Shown here: positions 1-8,816 of the stretch, in pieces
How the letters are laid out: every line of letters starts with the position of its first letter
How positions within the stretch are numbered: position 1 is the stretch's first letter
Source of the DNA: CALFUK01 sp964450495
GTDB taxonomy: Bacteria > Bacteroidota > Bacteroidia > Chitinophagales > Saprospiraceae
DNA: 36,764 nucleotides
Direction: 5' to 3'
Assembly: GCA_964450495.1 (NCBI GenBank)
Contig: CAYVFU010000047.1
Span: forward strand, 1-36,764
Notes under the pieces: generated by a model
Databases searched by the model: none
What the model was told of the DNA's origin: nothing
Seen by the model: the letters and a program-made list of their open reading frames with translations, nothing else
Translations under genes and position numbers: made by a program

Positions 1-145
1 AGCAAATGGGTTGAAAGCAAATGGGTTGAAACCCATTTTTATGTAAATGTCACCCCGTTGGGGTTCAGAATTGTAGTTTAGTATTTGTTAGCAAAACCCC
101 AACGGGGTGACATTCTGCAAACATTGGGTTTTAACTCAATGTTAT
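1..145. repeat. Nested palindromic repeat block (REP-like)
   Basis: This gene-free block is built from hairpins. A 15-bp unit is repeated in tandem at 1-15 and 16-30. A hairpin follows with 9-bp arms at 19-27 and 30-38 and a 2-nt loop. A perfect 20-bp inverted repeat has arms at 46-65 and 95-114 and a 29-bp centre, with core CACCCCGTTGGGGTT. A third imperfect hairpin (120-130 with 133-143) has one mismatch in 11 bp. All three share a GGGTT/AACCC theme. The compact form resembles intergenic REP-type elements. No transposase or target-site duplication is visible, so mobility is only inferred. Confidence 0.7.
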
Positions 146-207
146 TGGGTACATTCCGTACTTTTAGGCTTATACTATCAATTAAAAATTAAAACATCTT
201 ATTAATT

Positions 208-1125
208 ATGGCTGATCCAATTTGGGGCGTTGATCTTGGAGGCACAAAAATAGAAGTATCTGTTTTTCACCTCGACGGCACCAACGTAGAGATTATTGAC
301 AGGAGGCGAGTGCCGACGGAAGCAGATCAAGGGTATCCTCACATCATTTCTCAAATCAATAAAGTGGTATCAGAGTCTAAAGAAGCAACTGGTCTTATTC
401 CAGCGCATATTGGTTTTTCTACTCCAGGGACAACAGAGCCGTCGACGGGCTTGATGAAAAATTGTAATACTGTGGTAATGAATGGTCAGCCGATGAAGCA
501 GGATATCGAAACGACATTAGGTACACCAGTGACGTTAATGAATGATGCGAATTGTTTTGCGGTAGCAGAAACGAAGATCGGAATTGTCCCAGATGTTGTC
601 CCAGATGCACAAGTTGTGTTTGGCGTGATTATGGGCAGTGGCTGTGGTGGTGGTGTGGTGGTCAATGGCAAAGTGATTACAGGTTTGCATGGCATAGGCG
701 GTGAATGGGGACACAACTTTTTGGATGAGAGTGGTGGTGACTGTTACTGTGGTTGCGTTGGCTGTGTAGAGAATATAATCTCTGGTCCAGCATTGCAAAA
801 ATATTACGCAAAACATTCAGGTAATGAGAAAGTGATGAAAGCGATTGTAAACGCTTATCGAGAAGGGTCTGACCCAATTGCGACACAGACAATGGAGCGT
901 TTATTTCAAATGTTTGGAAAGGCAATTTCTGCGATTATTAATGTACTCGATCCAGATGCGATTGTGCTTGGAGGAGGATTAGGTAATATCGACGAGTTGT
1001 ATACACACGGTGTCAAAGAAGTAGAAAAGCATATTTTCAACAAACGAGTAGTACGAACGCCATTTTTAAAGCCGAAACTTGGCGATAGTGCTGGAGTCTT
1101 TGGCGCTGCGTTAATCGGAGCATAA
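208..1125 (+). CDS. ROK-family sugar kinase
   Basis: A 305-residue cytoplasmic protein of the ROK family, which phosphorylates hexoses such as glucose, fructose or N-acetyl sugars with ATP. The N-terminal phosphate loop is GVDLGGTK (residues 7-14) and the likely catalytic base is Asp113 in LMNDANC. The ROK zinc signature is complete: His169, then CYCGCVGC with Cys179, Cys181, Cys183 and Cys186, followed by Glu188. A second glycine-rich segment, VLGGGLGN, lies near residue 254. Length is normal for a kinase rather than a ROK repressor, and no N-terminal helix-turn-helix is present. The ATG at 208 sits just before the conserved loop. The gene is 6 bp upstream of rsmA and probably cotranscribed with it. 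The sugar specificity cannot be read from the sequence. Confidence 0.93.
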   Translation: MADPIWGVDLGGTKIEVSVFHLDGTNVEIIDRRRVPTEADQGYPHIISQINKVVSESKEATGLIPAHIGFSTPGTTEPSTGLMKNCNTVVMNGQPMKQDIETTLGTPVTLMNDANCFAVAETKIGIVPDVVPDAQVVFGVIMGSGCGGGVVVNGKVITGLHGIGGEWGHNFLDESGGDCYCGCVGCVENIISGPALQKYYAKHSGNEKVMKAIVNAYREGSDPIATQTMERLFQMFGKAISAIINVLDPDAIVLGGGLGNIDELYTHGVKEVEKHIFNKRVVRTPFLKPKLGDSAGVFGAALIGA

Positions 1126-1131
1126 TAATTA

Positions 1132-1905
1132 ATGAGAGCTAAAAAATCATACGGACAACATTTTTTGATCAATGAATCTCTAGCGGGTTCCATTGTTCAA
1201 TCCGCTTTGGACTTAGATCCTGATCTTCCCATTTTGGAAGTTGGACCGGGTAAAGGAGTGTTGACGAAATATTTGATTGAGTCTGCCAGAGAATGGAAAG
1301 CGGTGGAAGCGGACAGGGATATGATTGATTACCTCTACGCTAATTTTGATGTGGCTGAAGGGCAAATTATTGCAGAGGATTTTCTTAAAGTGCGGCTAGA
1401 AGAAGTATTTGATAAACGACCATTTATTCTATTGGGTAATTTTCCGTACAACATCTCGAGCCAGATTGTCTTTAAAGCGATGAAGTATCAAGATTTGATC
1501 CCTGACATCATTGGGATGTTCCAAAAAGAAATGGCGGATCGAATTATTGCACCCCATGGCTCAAAGGTCTATGGTGCTATTAGTGTGTTAAATCAAGTAT
1601 TCTATTCTGGGAAAACAATTTTTAAAGTTTCGCCAGGCTCCTTCAATCCGCCACCTAAAGTTCAATCGAGCGTCATCCATTTGAAACGACAGTTATCATT
1701 GCCCGAAAGGGTACAATTATCGACCTTCCGAACTGTTGTGAAGGGGGCATTCGGTCAACGGCGAAAAATGTTACGCAACACGCTTAAACCATTTGTCAAA
1801 GAAAAGTCGTTATTAGAGAGTGAATTATTTTCTAAAAGACCTGAACAATTAAGCGTTGAGGACTTTATACAATTAACTATAGATATTCAAAATCAAATAG
1901 AATGA
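1132..1905 (+). CDS. rsmA: 16S rRNA adenine dimethyltransferase RsmA (KsgA)
   Basis: A 257-residue SAM-dependent methyltransferase that dimethylates two adjacent adenines in the 3'-terminal hairpin of 16S rRNA during small-subunit assembly. The N terminus carries the family motif YGQHFL (residues 7-12). The SAM-binding loop is EVGPGKG (36-42), and the catalytic motif IV appears as NFPY (103-106), where E. coli has NLPY. The C-terminal helical domain includes FGQRRKMLRNTL, typical of the family. The stop codon overlaps the start of the YqeY-like gene by 4 bp (ATGA), which indicates translational coupling. Confidence 0.97.
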   Translation: MRAKKSYGQHFLINESLAGSIVQSALDLDPDLPILEVGPGKGVLTKYLIESAREWKAVEADRDMIDYLYANFDVAEGQIIAEDFLKVRLEEVFDKRPFILLGNFPYNISSQIVFKAMKYQDLIPDIIGMFQKEMADRIIAPHGSKVYGAISVLNQVFYSGKTIFKVSPGSFNPPPKVQSSVIHLKRQLSLPERVQLSTFRTVVKGAFGQRRKMLRNTLKPFVKEKSLLESELFSKRPEQLSVEDFIQLTIDIQNQIE

Positions 1906-2351
1906 GTTTAGAACAAAAGATCACGAGTGATCTCAAAGAAGCGATGAAAGCCAAAGACCAGGCGAAACTGAGAAGCATTCGTGCCATCAAAGCAGCAATA
2001 TTGTTGATGAAGACAGATGGCACTGGTCAAGAAATTACGGAAGAAAAAGAGATCAAGTTGATTCAAAAGCTCGTAAAGCAACGAAAAGAGTCTCTGGATA
2101 TCTATGAAAAGCAGGGAAGGGAGGACTTAGCAGCTGTAGAAAAAGAGGAAATTCAAGTGCTAGAAAAATACTTGCCAGCGCAGATGGACGAAGCAGCATT
2201 GACTGACTATTTGAAGCAAATAGTGGACAAATTAGGAGCCAATTCTATGGCAGATATGGGCAAAATTATGGGCGTTGCTTCAAAAGAACTTGCGGGAAAA
2301 GCTGATGGGAAAGCTATTTCTACCATTGTCAAGCAACTTTTGTCAAGTTAA
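1902..2351 (+). CDS. GatB/YqeY-domain protein
   Basis: A 149-residue soluble protein of the YqeY family, which shares its helical domain with the C-terminal tRNA-binding region of GatB. The conserved N-terminal stretch MKAKDQAKLRSIRAIKAA and the central EKEEIQVLEKYLPAQM are typical, as is the C-terminal segment around ADGKAISTIVKQLL. Members are often found beside tRNA or rRNA modification genes, and the biochemical role is unsettled. It starts inside the rsmA stop codon (4-bp overlap), so it is cotranslated with RsmA. A hairpin with a short T-run at 2390-2419 probably ends the transcript. Confidence 0.9.
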   Translation: MSLEQKITSDLKEAMKAKDQAKLRSIRAIKAAILLMKTDGTGQEITEEKEIKLIQKLVKQRKESLDIYEKQGREDLAAVEKEEIQVLEKYLPAQMDEAALTDYLKQIVDKLGANSMADMGKIMGVASKELAGKADGKAISTIVKQLLSS

Positions 2352-2389
2352 GAGATACATAAAAGCTTGACAGACAGTAAGAAATCTCC

Positions 2390-2419
2390 GATATTGGGTT
2401 TTTGTACCCCGTATCTTTT
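2390..2419 (+). terminator. Probable rho-independent terminator after the YqeY-like gene
   Basis: Arms at 2390-2398 (GATATTGGG) and 2407-2415 (CCCCGTATC) pair over nine positions with one mismatch and one wobble, around an 8-nt T-rich loop. TTTT follows at 2416-2419. The T-run is short, so efficiency is uncertain. Confidence 0.5.
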
Positions 2420-2458
2420 AGTAATATTATCGTGTTTTCATCATCGGATGATTAAAGA

Positions 2459-5400
2459 ATGTCAATGAGTAGTAAAAAAGATAATTATCAACTGCTAATC
2501 GCCAAATTGGATAACTTCATTCGTAAGTACTATGCGAATAGGTTAATTAAGGGCATTTTATTCACTATTGCGTTGGTATTGGTGTTGTTTCTGGTATTTA
2601 ATTTTATTGAATATCAGTTTCATCTTGGAAAGAGCGCGAGAAAAGTCATGTTTTTTGGCTTTCTATTGACGTCTTTAGGCGCTTTGGTGTATTGGGTATT
2701 TTTACCAATTCTCAACTATTTCAAGTTGGGTAAAGTCATTAGCCATGAAAGAGCAGCTTCAATTATTGGAGACCATTTTGGTAATGTGGAGGACAAATTA
2801 TTGAATATTCTTCAACTCAAACAGCAAAGTCAGCTAGGAAGTCAAGCTGAACTCATAGAAGCAAGTATTAATCAAAAGGCAGAAAAAATAAATATTGTTC
2901 CGTTTAAAACGGCTATTGATTTACGAAAGAATCGCAAGTATTTGAGTTATGCAGCACCTCCGCTTTTATTATTATTGGCGATTTTACTTGGTGCTCCAAG
3001 TTTGATAAAAGACAGCACGTATAGGATTATAAATAATGATGTGGAATTTGAGCGAGCTGCTCCATTTTCATTTACGCTTTTGCAAGACGAGTTATCTGTG
3101 TTGCAACATCAGGATTTTGTCATTGATGTCAATACAGGTGGCGAAGCTCTTCCTGAGGATGTGTTTATTGATGTGGAGAGCTATCAATACAGAATGACTA
3201 AAGAAGAAAAGGACAGATTCAGATATACCTTTAAAAATGTACAAAAGCCGATCAAGTTTAATTTTTATTCTGGAAATGTAAAATCAAAGTCTTACGAATT
3301 GGAAGTGATGCCAAAACCGGCATTGGTAGATTTTAATTTGCGTTTGGATTATCCTGCATACACAGGTCGTACAGATGAGTCAATTGCCAATATTGGTGAT
3401 GTTATTGTTCCTGTCGGTACATCCATCCGTTGGGATTTCAAAACGGAACATACAGATGATCTTGGTCTTAGTTTTAATAGTAAAAAAGTAGAAGCAGAAG
3501 AAATAGGAGAAAATACATTCAGACATACGCAACGCCAATACAGAGATGAGATTTATAAAGTATTTATTGCGAATAGCTTTATGCCTCAAGGTGATTCAGT
3601 CAGTTATTCCATTAATGTCATTCCTGACAATCACCCGACGATTTCTGTTCAGAATTTTCAAGACAGTTTAGAAAATGATGTTGTTTATTTCGTAGGTCAA
3701 GCTTCTGATGACTATGGTTTGAATACGCTCAAATTTCATTATCGTGTAACGGATGAAAAAGGTTTAGAAAAGAAAAAGGAAGCACTTCCGATAGAAATCA
3801 AAGGCAAATTACAAACGCCTTATGATTACCTATTTGATATAAGTGCACTTGAGGTATTGCCAGGTGACCAAGTCGAATACTATTTTGAAGTATTTGATAA
3901 TGATGGTGTGAATGGTAACAAATCTGCAAAGACAGGTACTATGACATACCGCCTGCCTACGATAGAAGAATTTGAAGAGTTAGAAGATGAAAACGAAGAG
4001 GAGATAAAAAGCAGTCTTGAAGAATCTATCGAGGAGTTGAAGAAGTTGCGTGAGCAAATGAAAGACTTCAAAGACAAAATGCTGAATGAAAAAGAAATGG
4101 ACTGGCAAGACAGAAAAGAGCTGGAACAAATGCTCGAACAGCAAAAAGAGCTGGAAAAGAAAATAGAAGAAGCCAAAAAGAAATTTGAAGAGAATTTAGA
4201 AAACCAAGAGGAGTTCAACGAGCGCGAAGAGCAGCTTCAAGAGAAACAAGAAAAGCTCCAAGAAATGTTTGAAGAGGTAATGAGTGAAGAGCAACAAGAG
4301 CTTATGGAGAAGATAGAGGAATTGATGCAAGAACTCAACAAAGACCAATCCATAGAAATGATGGAGCAGATGGAAATGTCTGACGAACAAATGGAAATGG
4401 AGATGGAACGAATGCTTGAGTTGTTTAAGCAATTGGAAGTAGAGAAAGAAATGCAAGATCGTATTGAAGAATTAGAGGAGTTGGCTGAGAAGCAAGAAGA
4501 GTTAAGCGAAGAAACTAAGAATGAAGAAAAGTCAGATGAAGAATTAGAGAAGGAGCAAGAGGAAATCAACGAGGAGTTTGAGGAAATCAAAGAAAAGATG
4601 GAGGAGTTGGAAGAGAAAAATGAGGAGTTGGAATTTCCAAAAGAGCTTGGCGAAGAGAACGAAGAAGATATGGAAGACATTCAAGAAGACCTGGATGAAA
4701 GCCAAGAGCAGTTAGAACAAAAAGACAAAAAAAGTGCATCTAAATCACAAAAGAGTGCTTCTGAGAAAATGAAGAAGATGGCGAAGAAGATGGAGGAGCA
4801 GATGCAATCAGGCGAAGAAGAACAGTTAGAAGAAGACATCAAAGCAATGCGTCAGCTATTGGAGAATTTGGTGACCTTATCTTTTGACCAAGAGGATCTA
4901 GTAAGTCAATTAAATCGAACAAATGTCACGACACCTAGATATAGGGATTTGGTTCAAGATCAATTTAAAATCAAAGATGATTTCCAATTGGTGCAGGATA
5001 GTTTGGAGGCATTGAGCAAACGTCAAATGGCAATTGAAACTTTCGTCACAGAAAAAGTATCTGAGATCAAATTCAATTTCAAGACGTCGTTGAAAAATTT
5101 GGAGGACAGAGAAAAGCCAACCGCAAATCAAAATCAACGATTTGCAATGAAAAACATGAATGACCTTGCGCTGATGCTGGCTGAATCTATGGAGCAAATG
5201 CAACAGCAAATGGGAGAAATGATGTCTGGTGATCAAATGTGTAACAAACCTGGTGATGGAAAGCAAGGTAAAAAGAAGGGCCAAAAAGGCCAGCAAGGAA
5301 GAGCGCCAGCTGATAAAATTACAGAAGGCCAGAAGCAATTAAATGAAGGTTTGAAAAAGATGGCTCAAGATTTGAAGAATGGTGAAGGTAAGGGCGCGAA

Positions 5401-5821
5401 AGAATGGGCTCAAGCGGCTGCGAGACAGGCTGCCATGCGTAAAGCATTGGAAGAGTTGCAACAGCAAAGAGGCGAAGAAGGAAAGGGAATGTCCCAAGAA
5501 ATGCAAGAAATCATAGATCAAATGAACGAAACAGAGATTGATCTGGTTAATAAGCGGTTGGATAGTGAGACATTGATGAGACAGCAAAATATTGAAACTC
5601 GATTGTTAGAGGTAGAGAAAGCAGATCGACAACGTGAATTTGACAATAAGCGTAAAGGCGAAACAGCAAGACAAATGGAGAGAAAGATACCACCTGCAAT
5701 TGAAGAATACATTAAGAAGAGAGAAGCAGAGGTGGAAATGTATAAAACAATATCTCCTTCACTAAGGCCATATTATAGGCAATTAGTAGAGGAATATTAC
5801 AATGAATTGAAAGCGAATTAA
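2459..5821 (+). CDS. DUF4175-like membrane protein with very long acidic coiled coil
   Basis: An 1120-residue protein of the kind annotated in Bacteroidota as DUF4175-containing. Predicted membrane spans lie near residues 32-50, 63-83 and 162-178. A beta-rich extracytoplasmic region follows to about residue 495. Residues about 500-805 are almost wholly Glu, Lys, Gln, Met and Leu, and should form a very long charged coiled coil. The last 300 residues are Gln/Met/Lys-rich, with a short low-complexity GKKKGQKGQQG stretch. Function is unknown. The order DUF4175, small ATPase, ybeY recurs in Bacteroidota as I recall it, suggesting an envelope or ribosome-linked role, which is inference. The ATG at 2459 is followed by a second Met codon two residues later, so the start is uncertain by two codons. 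Confidence 0.85.
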   Translation: MSMSSKKDNYQLLIAKLDNFIRKYYANRLIKGILFTIALVLVLFLVFNFIEYQFHLGKSARKVMFFGFLLTSLGALVYWVFLPILNYFKLGKVISHERAASIIGDHFGNVEDKLLNILQLKQQSQLGSQAELIEASINQKAEKINIVPFKTAIDLRKNRKYLSYAAPPLLLLLAILLGAPSLIKDSTYRIINNDVEFERAAPFSFTLLQDELSVLQHQDFVIDVNTGGEALPEDVFIDVESYQYRMTKEEKDRFRYTFKNVQKPIKFNFYSGNVKSKSYELEVMPKPALVDFNLRLDYPAYTGRTDESIANIGDVIVPVGTSIRWDFKTEHTDDLGLSFNSKKVEAEEIGENTFRHTQRQYRDEIYKVFIANSFMPQGDSVSYSINVIPDNHPTISVQNFQDSLENDVVYFVGQASDDYGLNTLKFHYRVTDEKGLEKKKEALPIEIKGKLQTPYDYLFDISALEVLPGDQVEYYFEVFDNDGVNGNKSAKTGTMTYRLPTIEEFEELEDENEEEIKSSLEESIEELKKLREQMKDFKDKMLNEKEMDWQDRKELEQMLEQQKELEKKIEEAKKKFEENLENQEEFNEREEQLQEKQEKLQEMFEEVMSEEQQELMEKIEELMQELNKDQSIEMMEQMEMSDEQMEMEMERMLELFKQLEVEKEMQDRIEELEELAEKQEELSEETKNEEKSDEELEKEQEEINEEFEEIKEKMEELEEKNEELEFPKELGEENEEDMEDIQEDLDESQEQLEQKDKKSASKSQKSASEKMKKMAKKMEEQMQSGEEEQLEEDIKAMRQLLENLVTLSFDQEDLVSQLNRTNVTTPRYRDLVQDQFKIKDDFQLVQDSLEALSKRQMAIETFVTEKVSEIKFNFKTSLKNLEDREKPTANQNQRFAMKNMNDLALMLAESMEQMQQQMGEMMSGDQMCNKPGDGKQGKKKGQKGQQGRAPADKITEGQKQLNEGLKKMAQDLKNGEGKGAKEWAQAAARQAAMRKALEELQQQRGEEGKGMSQEMQEIIDQMNETEIDLVNKRLDSETLMRQQNIETRLLEVEKADRQREFDNKRKGETARQMERKIPPAIEEYIKKREAEVEMYKTISPSLRPYYRQLVEEYYNELKAN

Positions 5822-5842
5822 TACACGTTTGACTGATAAATA

Positions 5843-6241
5843 ATGATTAAGCTAATGCTAAGACTAAAATCTTGCCCTTCCAGCATTGCAGAGTTGGAGC
5901 CATTTGTGACTAATCTCACGACCAAACACAATGTAAAACAAGACCTATTTCCTAATATTCTTATCAGTCTTACTGAAGCTGTAAACAATGCAATCCTACA
6001 CGGTAATTGCAGCGATACCAGTAAACAAGTCAATATTGAAACGGTCGTAAATGGGAAAGGTCTGTCCTTAGAGGTGACAGATGAAGGTTGTGGTTTTTGC
6101 CATGAAACTTTACCAGACCCTACTAAGCCCGAAAATATCGAAACCGTTGGAGGAAGAGGTGTCTTTCTAATTAAACAATTAGCAGATACGGTAGAATTTT
6201 CAGATAATGGGGCCTGCGTCAAAATGTTTTTTAAGTTTTAG
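5843..6241 (+). CDS. Anti-sigma-factor-type (RsbW/SpoIIAB-like) ATP-binding protein
   Basis: A 132-residue single-domain protein of the GHKL/HATPase_c_2 group. The N-box is SLTEAVNNAILHGN, with Glu45 and Asn49. The G1 box is DEGCGF (80-85) and the G2 box is GGRGVFLIKQLAD (103-115). This is the full minimal set for a serine-protein-kinase anti-sigma factor. No anti-anti-sigma (STAS) or sigma-factor gene lies nearby, so its partner is encoded elsewhere or it has a different job. It starts 21 bp after the large coiled-coil gene and ends 3 bp before ybeY, so the three genes are probably one operon. Confidence 0.87.
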   Translation: MIKLMLRLKSCPSSIAELEPFVTNLTTKHNVKQDLFPNILISLTEAVNNAILHGNCSDTSKQVNIETVVNGKGLSLEVTDEGCGFCHETLPDPTKPENIETVGGRGVFLIKQLADTVEFSDNGACVKMFFKF

Positions 6242-6244
6242 TCA

Positions 6245-6682
6245 TTGCCTGCTGACACATCAATCACCTTCCATTCTGAATTGGAGTCATATTCGTTTAC
6301 AAACGAAAAAGAAATCACTCTCTGGCTCTACACAATTCTAGAAAAAGAGCACAAAGAAATTTCTCAAGTTAATTATGTCTTTGTTTCTGATGAAGCATTA
6401 TTAGAGCTCAACAAGGAATATTTAGATCATCATGACTTTACAGACATCCTATCATTTCAACTGGAAGAAAATCCGATTGAAGGAGATATTTTTATTTCCA
6501 TAGACCGAGTTAAAGAAAATGCTGTCACGTATGGCGTGTCAACAGAAAATGAACTGCTGCGGGTGATTGCTCACGGCATGCTTCACTTTATAGGGTATAA
6601 AGATAAAACAGAAGAAGAAGCGGATCTTATGAGACTCAAAGAAGAAGAGTGTTTGACTTTAGTTGCTCAGTTTATAAAATGA
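6245..6682 (+). CDS. ybeY: Endoribonuclease YbeY (rRNA maturation factor)
   Basis: A 145-residue zinc-dependent RNase that acts in 16S rRNA 3'-end maturation and ribosome quality control. The signature is HGMLHFIGYKDKTEEEA near residues 109-125. The first two His are present, and the third metal ligand, usually His in GYDH, is replaced by Lys-Asp, a form I recognise as normal in Bacteroidota. The conserved LNKEYLDHHDFTDILSF block is present near residues 54-70. No ATG lies in a suitable place, so the start is taken as TTG at 6245, 3 bp after the preceding stop. The coding frame is secure but the exact start is not. Confidence 0.93.
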   Translation: MPADTSITFHSELESYSFTNEKEITLWLYTILEKEHKEISQVNYVFVSDEALLELNKEYLDHHDFTDILSFQLEENPIEGDIFISIDRVKENAVTYGVSTENELLRVIAHGMLHFIGYKDKTEEEADLMRLKEEECLTLVAQFIK

Positions 6683-6756
6683 CTTAAGGTGTGGTTCACT
6701 ATTTTTAGTTTTTGATAGTAGATGAACGTACACCATAGAATAGCTACTTTTACCAA

Positions 6757-8010
6757 ATGATCGAAAGCCTAAGACACAGGCACTTATTTTTAGGCACACT
6801 TCACGTACTGCTTATCGCAATCTTTTTTTCGAAAGCTCTTGTGTCAATTTGTCTTTGGATATTGGTTGTGTTAGGTATCATCCGTGTCGTATCTATTAAA
6901 CCCTTCAATATTTCTTTTAATAAAAAGGTCTTTAATTTAGTATGGTATAAATCTACTGATAGAAGGTTTTTATTTCTGGCTGGCTTTTTTCTTATAACTC
7001 TTTTATCTGCAGTAAATTCTTCAAATCTTTTTGAATGGTTGGAAGTTCTTTTATTAAAAACGCCATTCATATTATTGCCATTTGCATTCATCCATCATCC
7101 TAAGTTTACTGCCAGACAAATTGAATTATTGTATGTCACATTTATAAGCACTGTTTTGCTGAGCTCAGGTGGCGTCTTAGTTTATTACTTTTTATCTCCA
7201 GAGTTAGCTCACGATCAAATTGGTGTGGGCAAATCCATACTGACACCACTGACACATGTGAAGTTTAGTGTTTTAGCATCATTTGCTGCCATCGCTTCAG
7301 GTTATTATTCACTATGGCAAACTGGAAGGAATAAATATTTTTTATTGGCAACGTGTCTATTTTTATCCGTATTCCTACATATACTTGCTGTTCGGTCTGG
7401 CTTGCTAATCTTATATGTCATTGGAGGCATGCTTTTGTTATTACGTATGTATACGTCAAAAGGAATAGTTGCAGCTTTGGGTATTGTTATTTTAATAGGT
7501 ACTATTCCAATTGCAGCTTACCTTACATTGCCCTCTGTCAAGCAGAAGGTACACTATACCTTGTATGATTTGCAGAAAGTAAAGGAGGGTAATGCAGCTA
7601 ATTATTCTGATGGAGAAAGATTGCGTTCACTTGCTATTGGCTTAGATATTTGGAAAGAAAACCCATTCCTGGGAATAGGCGCTGGCGATATAAGAGATGA
7701 ATGTGAAAAACGGTATGCTATTCAATTTTCAGATAGTATAAAAAAAATTTTACCGCATAATCAATATGTGTTAGTTGCAGCTAGCTATGGAATATTAGGT
7801 CTGTTGTTCTTTCTATTTTGTGTGATGAATTTACTAATGTATCAACTAGACAGATCCAATATCTTACTCCAAATTATGGTTGTGTTGATACTTTTGTATG
7901 GCATGGTAGAAAAGCCTTTGGACGAATATGTGTTTGTAACCGTTTTTACTCTTTTCTGTTGTTTGGAGATTAGTCGCATCAAAGAAAAAGCTCAACAATA
8001 TGTTATCTAA
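6757..8010 (+). CDS. O-antigen ligase/polymerase-like membrane protein
   Basis: A 417-residue, very hydrophobic protein with roughly ten predicted membrane helices and a large extracytoplasmic loop. The loop region carries NYSDGERLRSLAIGLDIW followed by NPFLGIGAGDIRDE and then PHNQYVLVAASYGI, the pattern of the O-antigen ligase (WaaL/Wzy, PF04932) family. Members join or polymerise sugar chains at the outer face of the inner membrane. No glycosyltransferases lie beside it, so the substrate is unknown. Its 3' end overlaps recO by 11 bp, so the two genes are coexpressed despite unrelated roles. Confidence 0.85.
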   Translation: MIESLRHRHLFLGTLHVLLIAIFFSKALVSICLWILVVLGIIRVVSIKPFNISFNKKVFNLVWYKSTDRRFLFLAGFFLITLLSAVNSSNLFEWLEVLLLKTPFILLPFAFIHHPKFTARQIELLYVTFISTVLLSSGGVLVYYFLSPELAHDQIGVGKSILTPLTHVKFSVLASFAAIASGYYSLWQTGRNKYFLLATCLFLSVFLHILAVRSGLLILYVIGGMLLLLRMYTSKGIVAALGIVILIGTIPIAAYLTLPSVKQKVHYTLYDLQKVKEGNAANYSDGERLRSLAIGLDIWKENPFLGIGAGDIRDECEKRYAIQFSDSIKKILPHNQYVLVAASYGILGLLFFLFCVMNLLMYQLDRSNILLQIMVVLILLYGMVEKPLDEYVFVTVFTLFCCLEISRIKEKAQQYVI

Positions 8011-8722
8011 AACAGAAGGTGTCATACTGAAGAGCATAAAATATGGTGAGACAAGTCTTATCCAAGATATCTATACGAAAGAATATGGCTTAAAAAGTTA
8101 TATCGTTGGTGGTGTGCGAAATAAAAAGAAATCTAGAGCTGGAGGTTTACAATTAATGTCTATTGTTGAATTAGTCGCTTACCACAAAAAGAATAATTCA
8201 TTGTCAAGAATTAAAGAGATCAAACCTTTAGTCTACTACAAAGAACTCCCATTTGAGGTATTGAAATCCTCAGTAGGGATGTTTATCACAGAAGTAGCAA
8301 GAAGAAGCCTGAGTCAAGATGAACAAAACAAAGAGTTGTATGCCTTTATCAAAGACAGCTATTTGTACCTCGATCGTGCAGAAGGTTCAATAGCCCTATT
8401 TCCTATTTTATTTTTAATCAAATTCTCGCAAAGAATGGGCTTCGCCCCAGCGTCCAATTATTCCGAAGTACATAACAGTTTCAATTTAATGGAAGGTGCA
8501 TTCGGCCATCAAAACGAAACAAGTCAGTATTGCCTAGATGCTGAAACCAGCCAATATCTATACAGCCTTTTATTTGAAGAATATGGGATTTCTAAGCTAT
8601 TCAGTATACCGAAGGTAATGCGACAACGATTGTTAAAAGAATTGGTAAATTTCTATCGCATTCATATTGACAGTTTTGGAAAGTTAAATAGTTTGAGCGT
8701 GTTGCAAGAGTTGTTTGATTAG
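8000..8722 (+). CDS. recO: DNA repair protein RecO
   Basis: A 240-residue mediator of RecF-pathway recombinational repair that helps load RecA onto SSB-coated DNA. The N-terminal OB-fold shows the family pattern TEGVILKSIKYGETSLI (5-21), followed by the basic segment GGVRNKKKSRAGGLQ. The C-terminal helical domain is present at normal length. The Cys4 zinc cluster found in some RecO proteins is absent. The ATG at 8000 lies inside the upstream membrane-protein gene (11-bp overlap). Confidence 0.94.
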   Translation: MLSKTEGVILKSIKYGETSLIQDIYTKEYGLKSYIVGGVRNKKKSRAGGLQLMSIVELVAYHKKNNSLSRIKEIKPLVYYKELPFEVLKSSVGMFITEVARRSLSQDEQNKELYAFIKDSYLYLDRAEGSIALFPILFLIKFSQRMGFAPASNYSEVHNSFNLMEGAFGHQNETSQYCLDAETSQYLYSLLFEEYGISKLFSIPKVMRQRLLKELVNFYRIHIDSFGKLNSLSVLQELFD

Positions 8723-8756
8723 AACCTTACAGCTTGCGCATTAATGTCTCGTAAAA

Positions 8757-8771
8757 CAAAAGATACTTTTG
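8757..8771. other. Small perfect hairpin between recO and the CAR-ADH gene
   Basis: CAAAAG (8757-8762) and CTTTTG (8766-8771) pair around a 3-nt loop in the gap between two convergent genes. It could be a weak bidirectional terminator, but the stem is short and no T-run follows. Confidence 0.25.
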
Positions 8772-8816
8772 CTAACTAGCAGATCGAATTCCCATCCAAG
8801 GAGGTGTGGACGCCAA

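Noticed and set aside
3880..4680. Ser-rich and His/Leu-rich open frames on the minus strand opposite the coiled-coil gene
   Set aside because: They are antisense shadows of Glu/Lys-rich codons (GAA/GAG read backwards give Ser, Phe and Leu). They have no start context or family resemblance.
6745..6752. TACTTTTA as a promoter for the O-antigen ligase-like gene
   Set aside because: It ends only 4 bp before the start codon, has one consensus mismatch, and has no -33 element at proper spacing.
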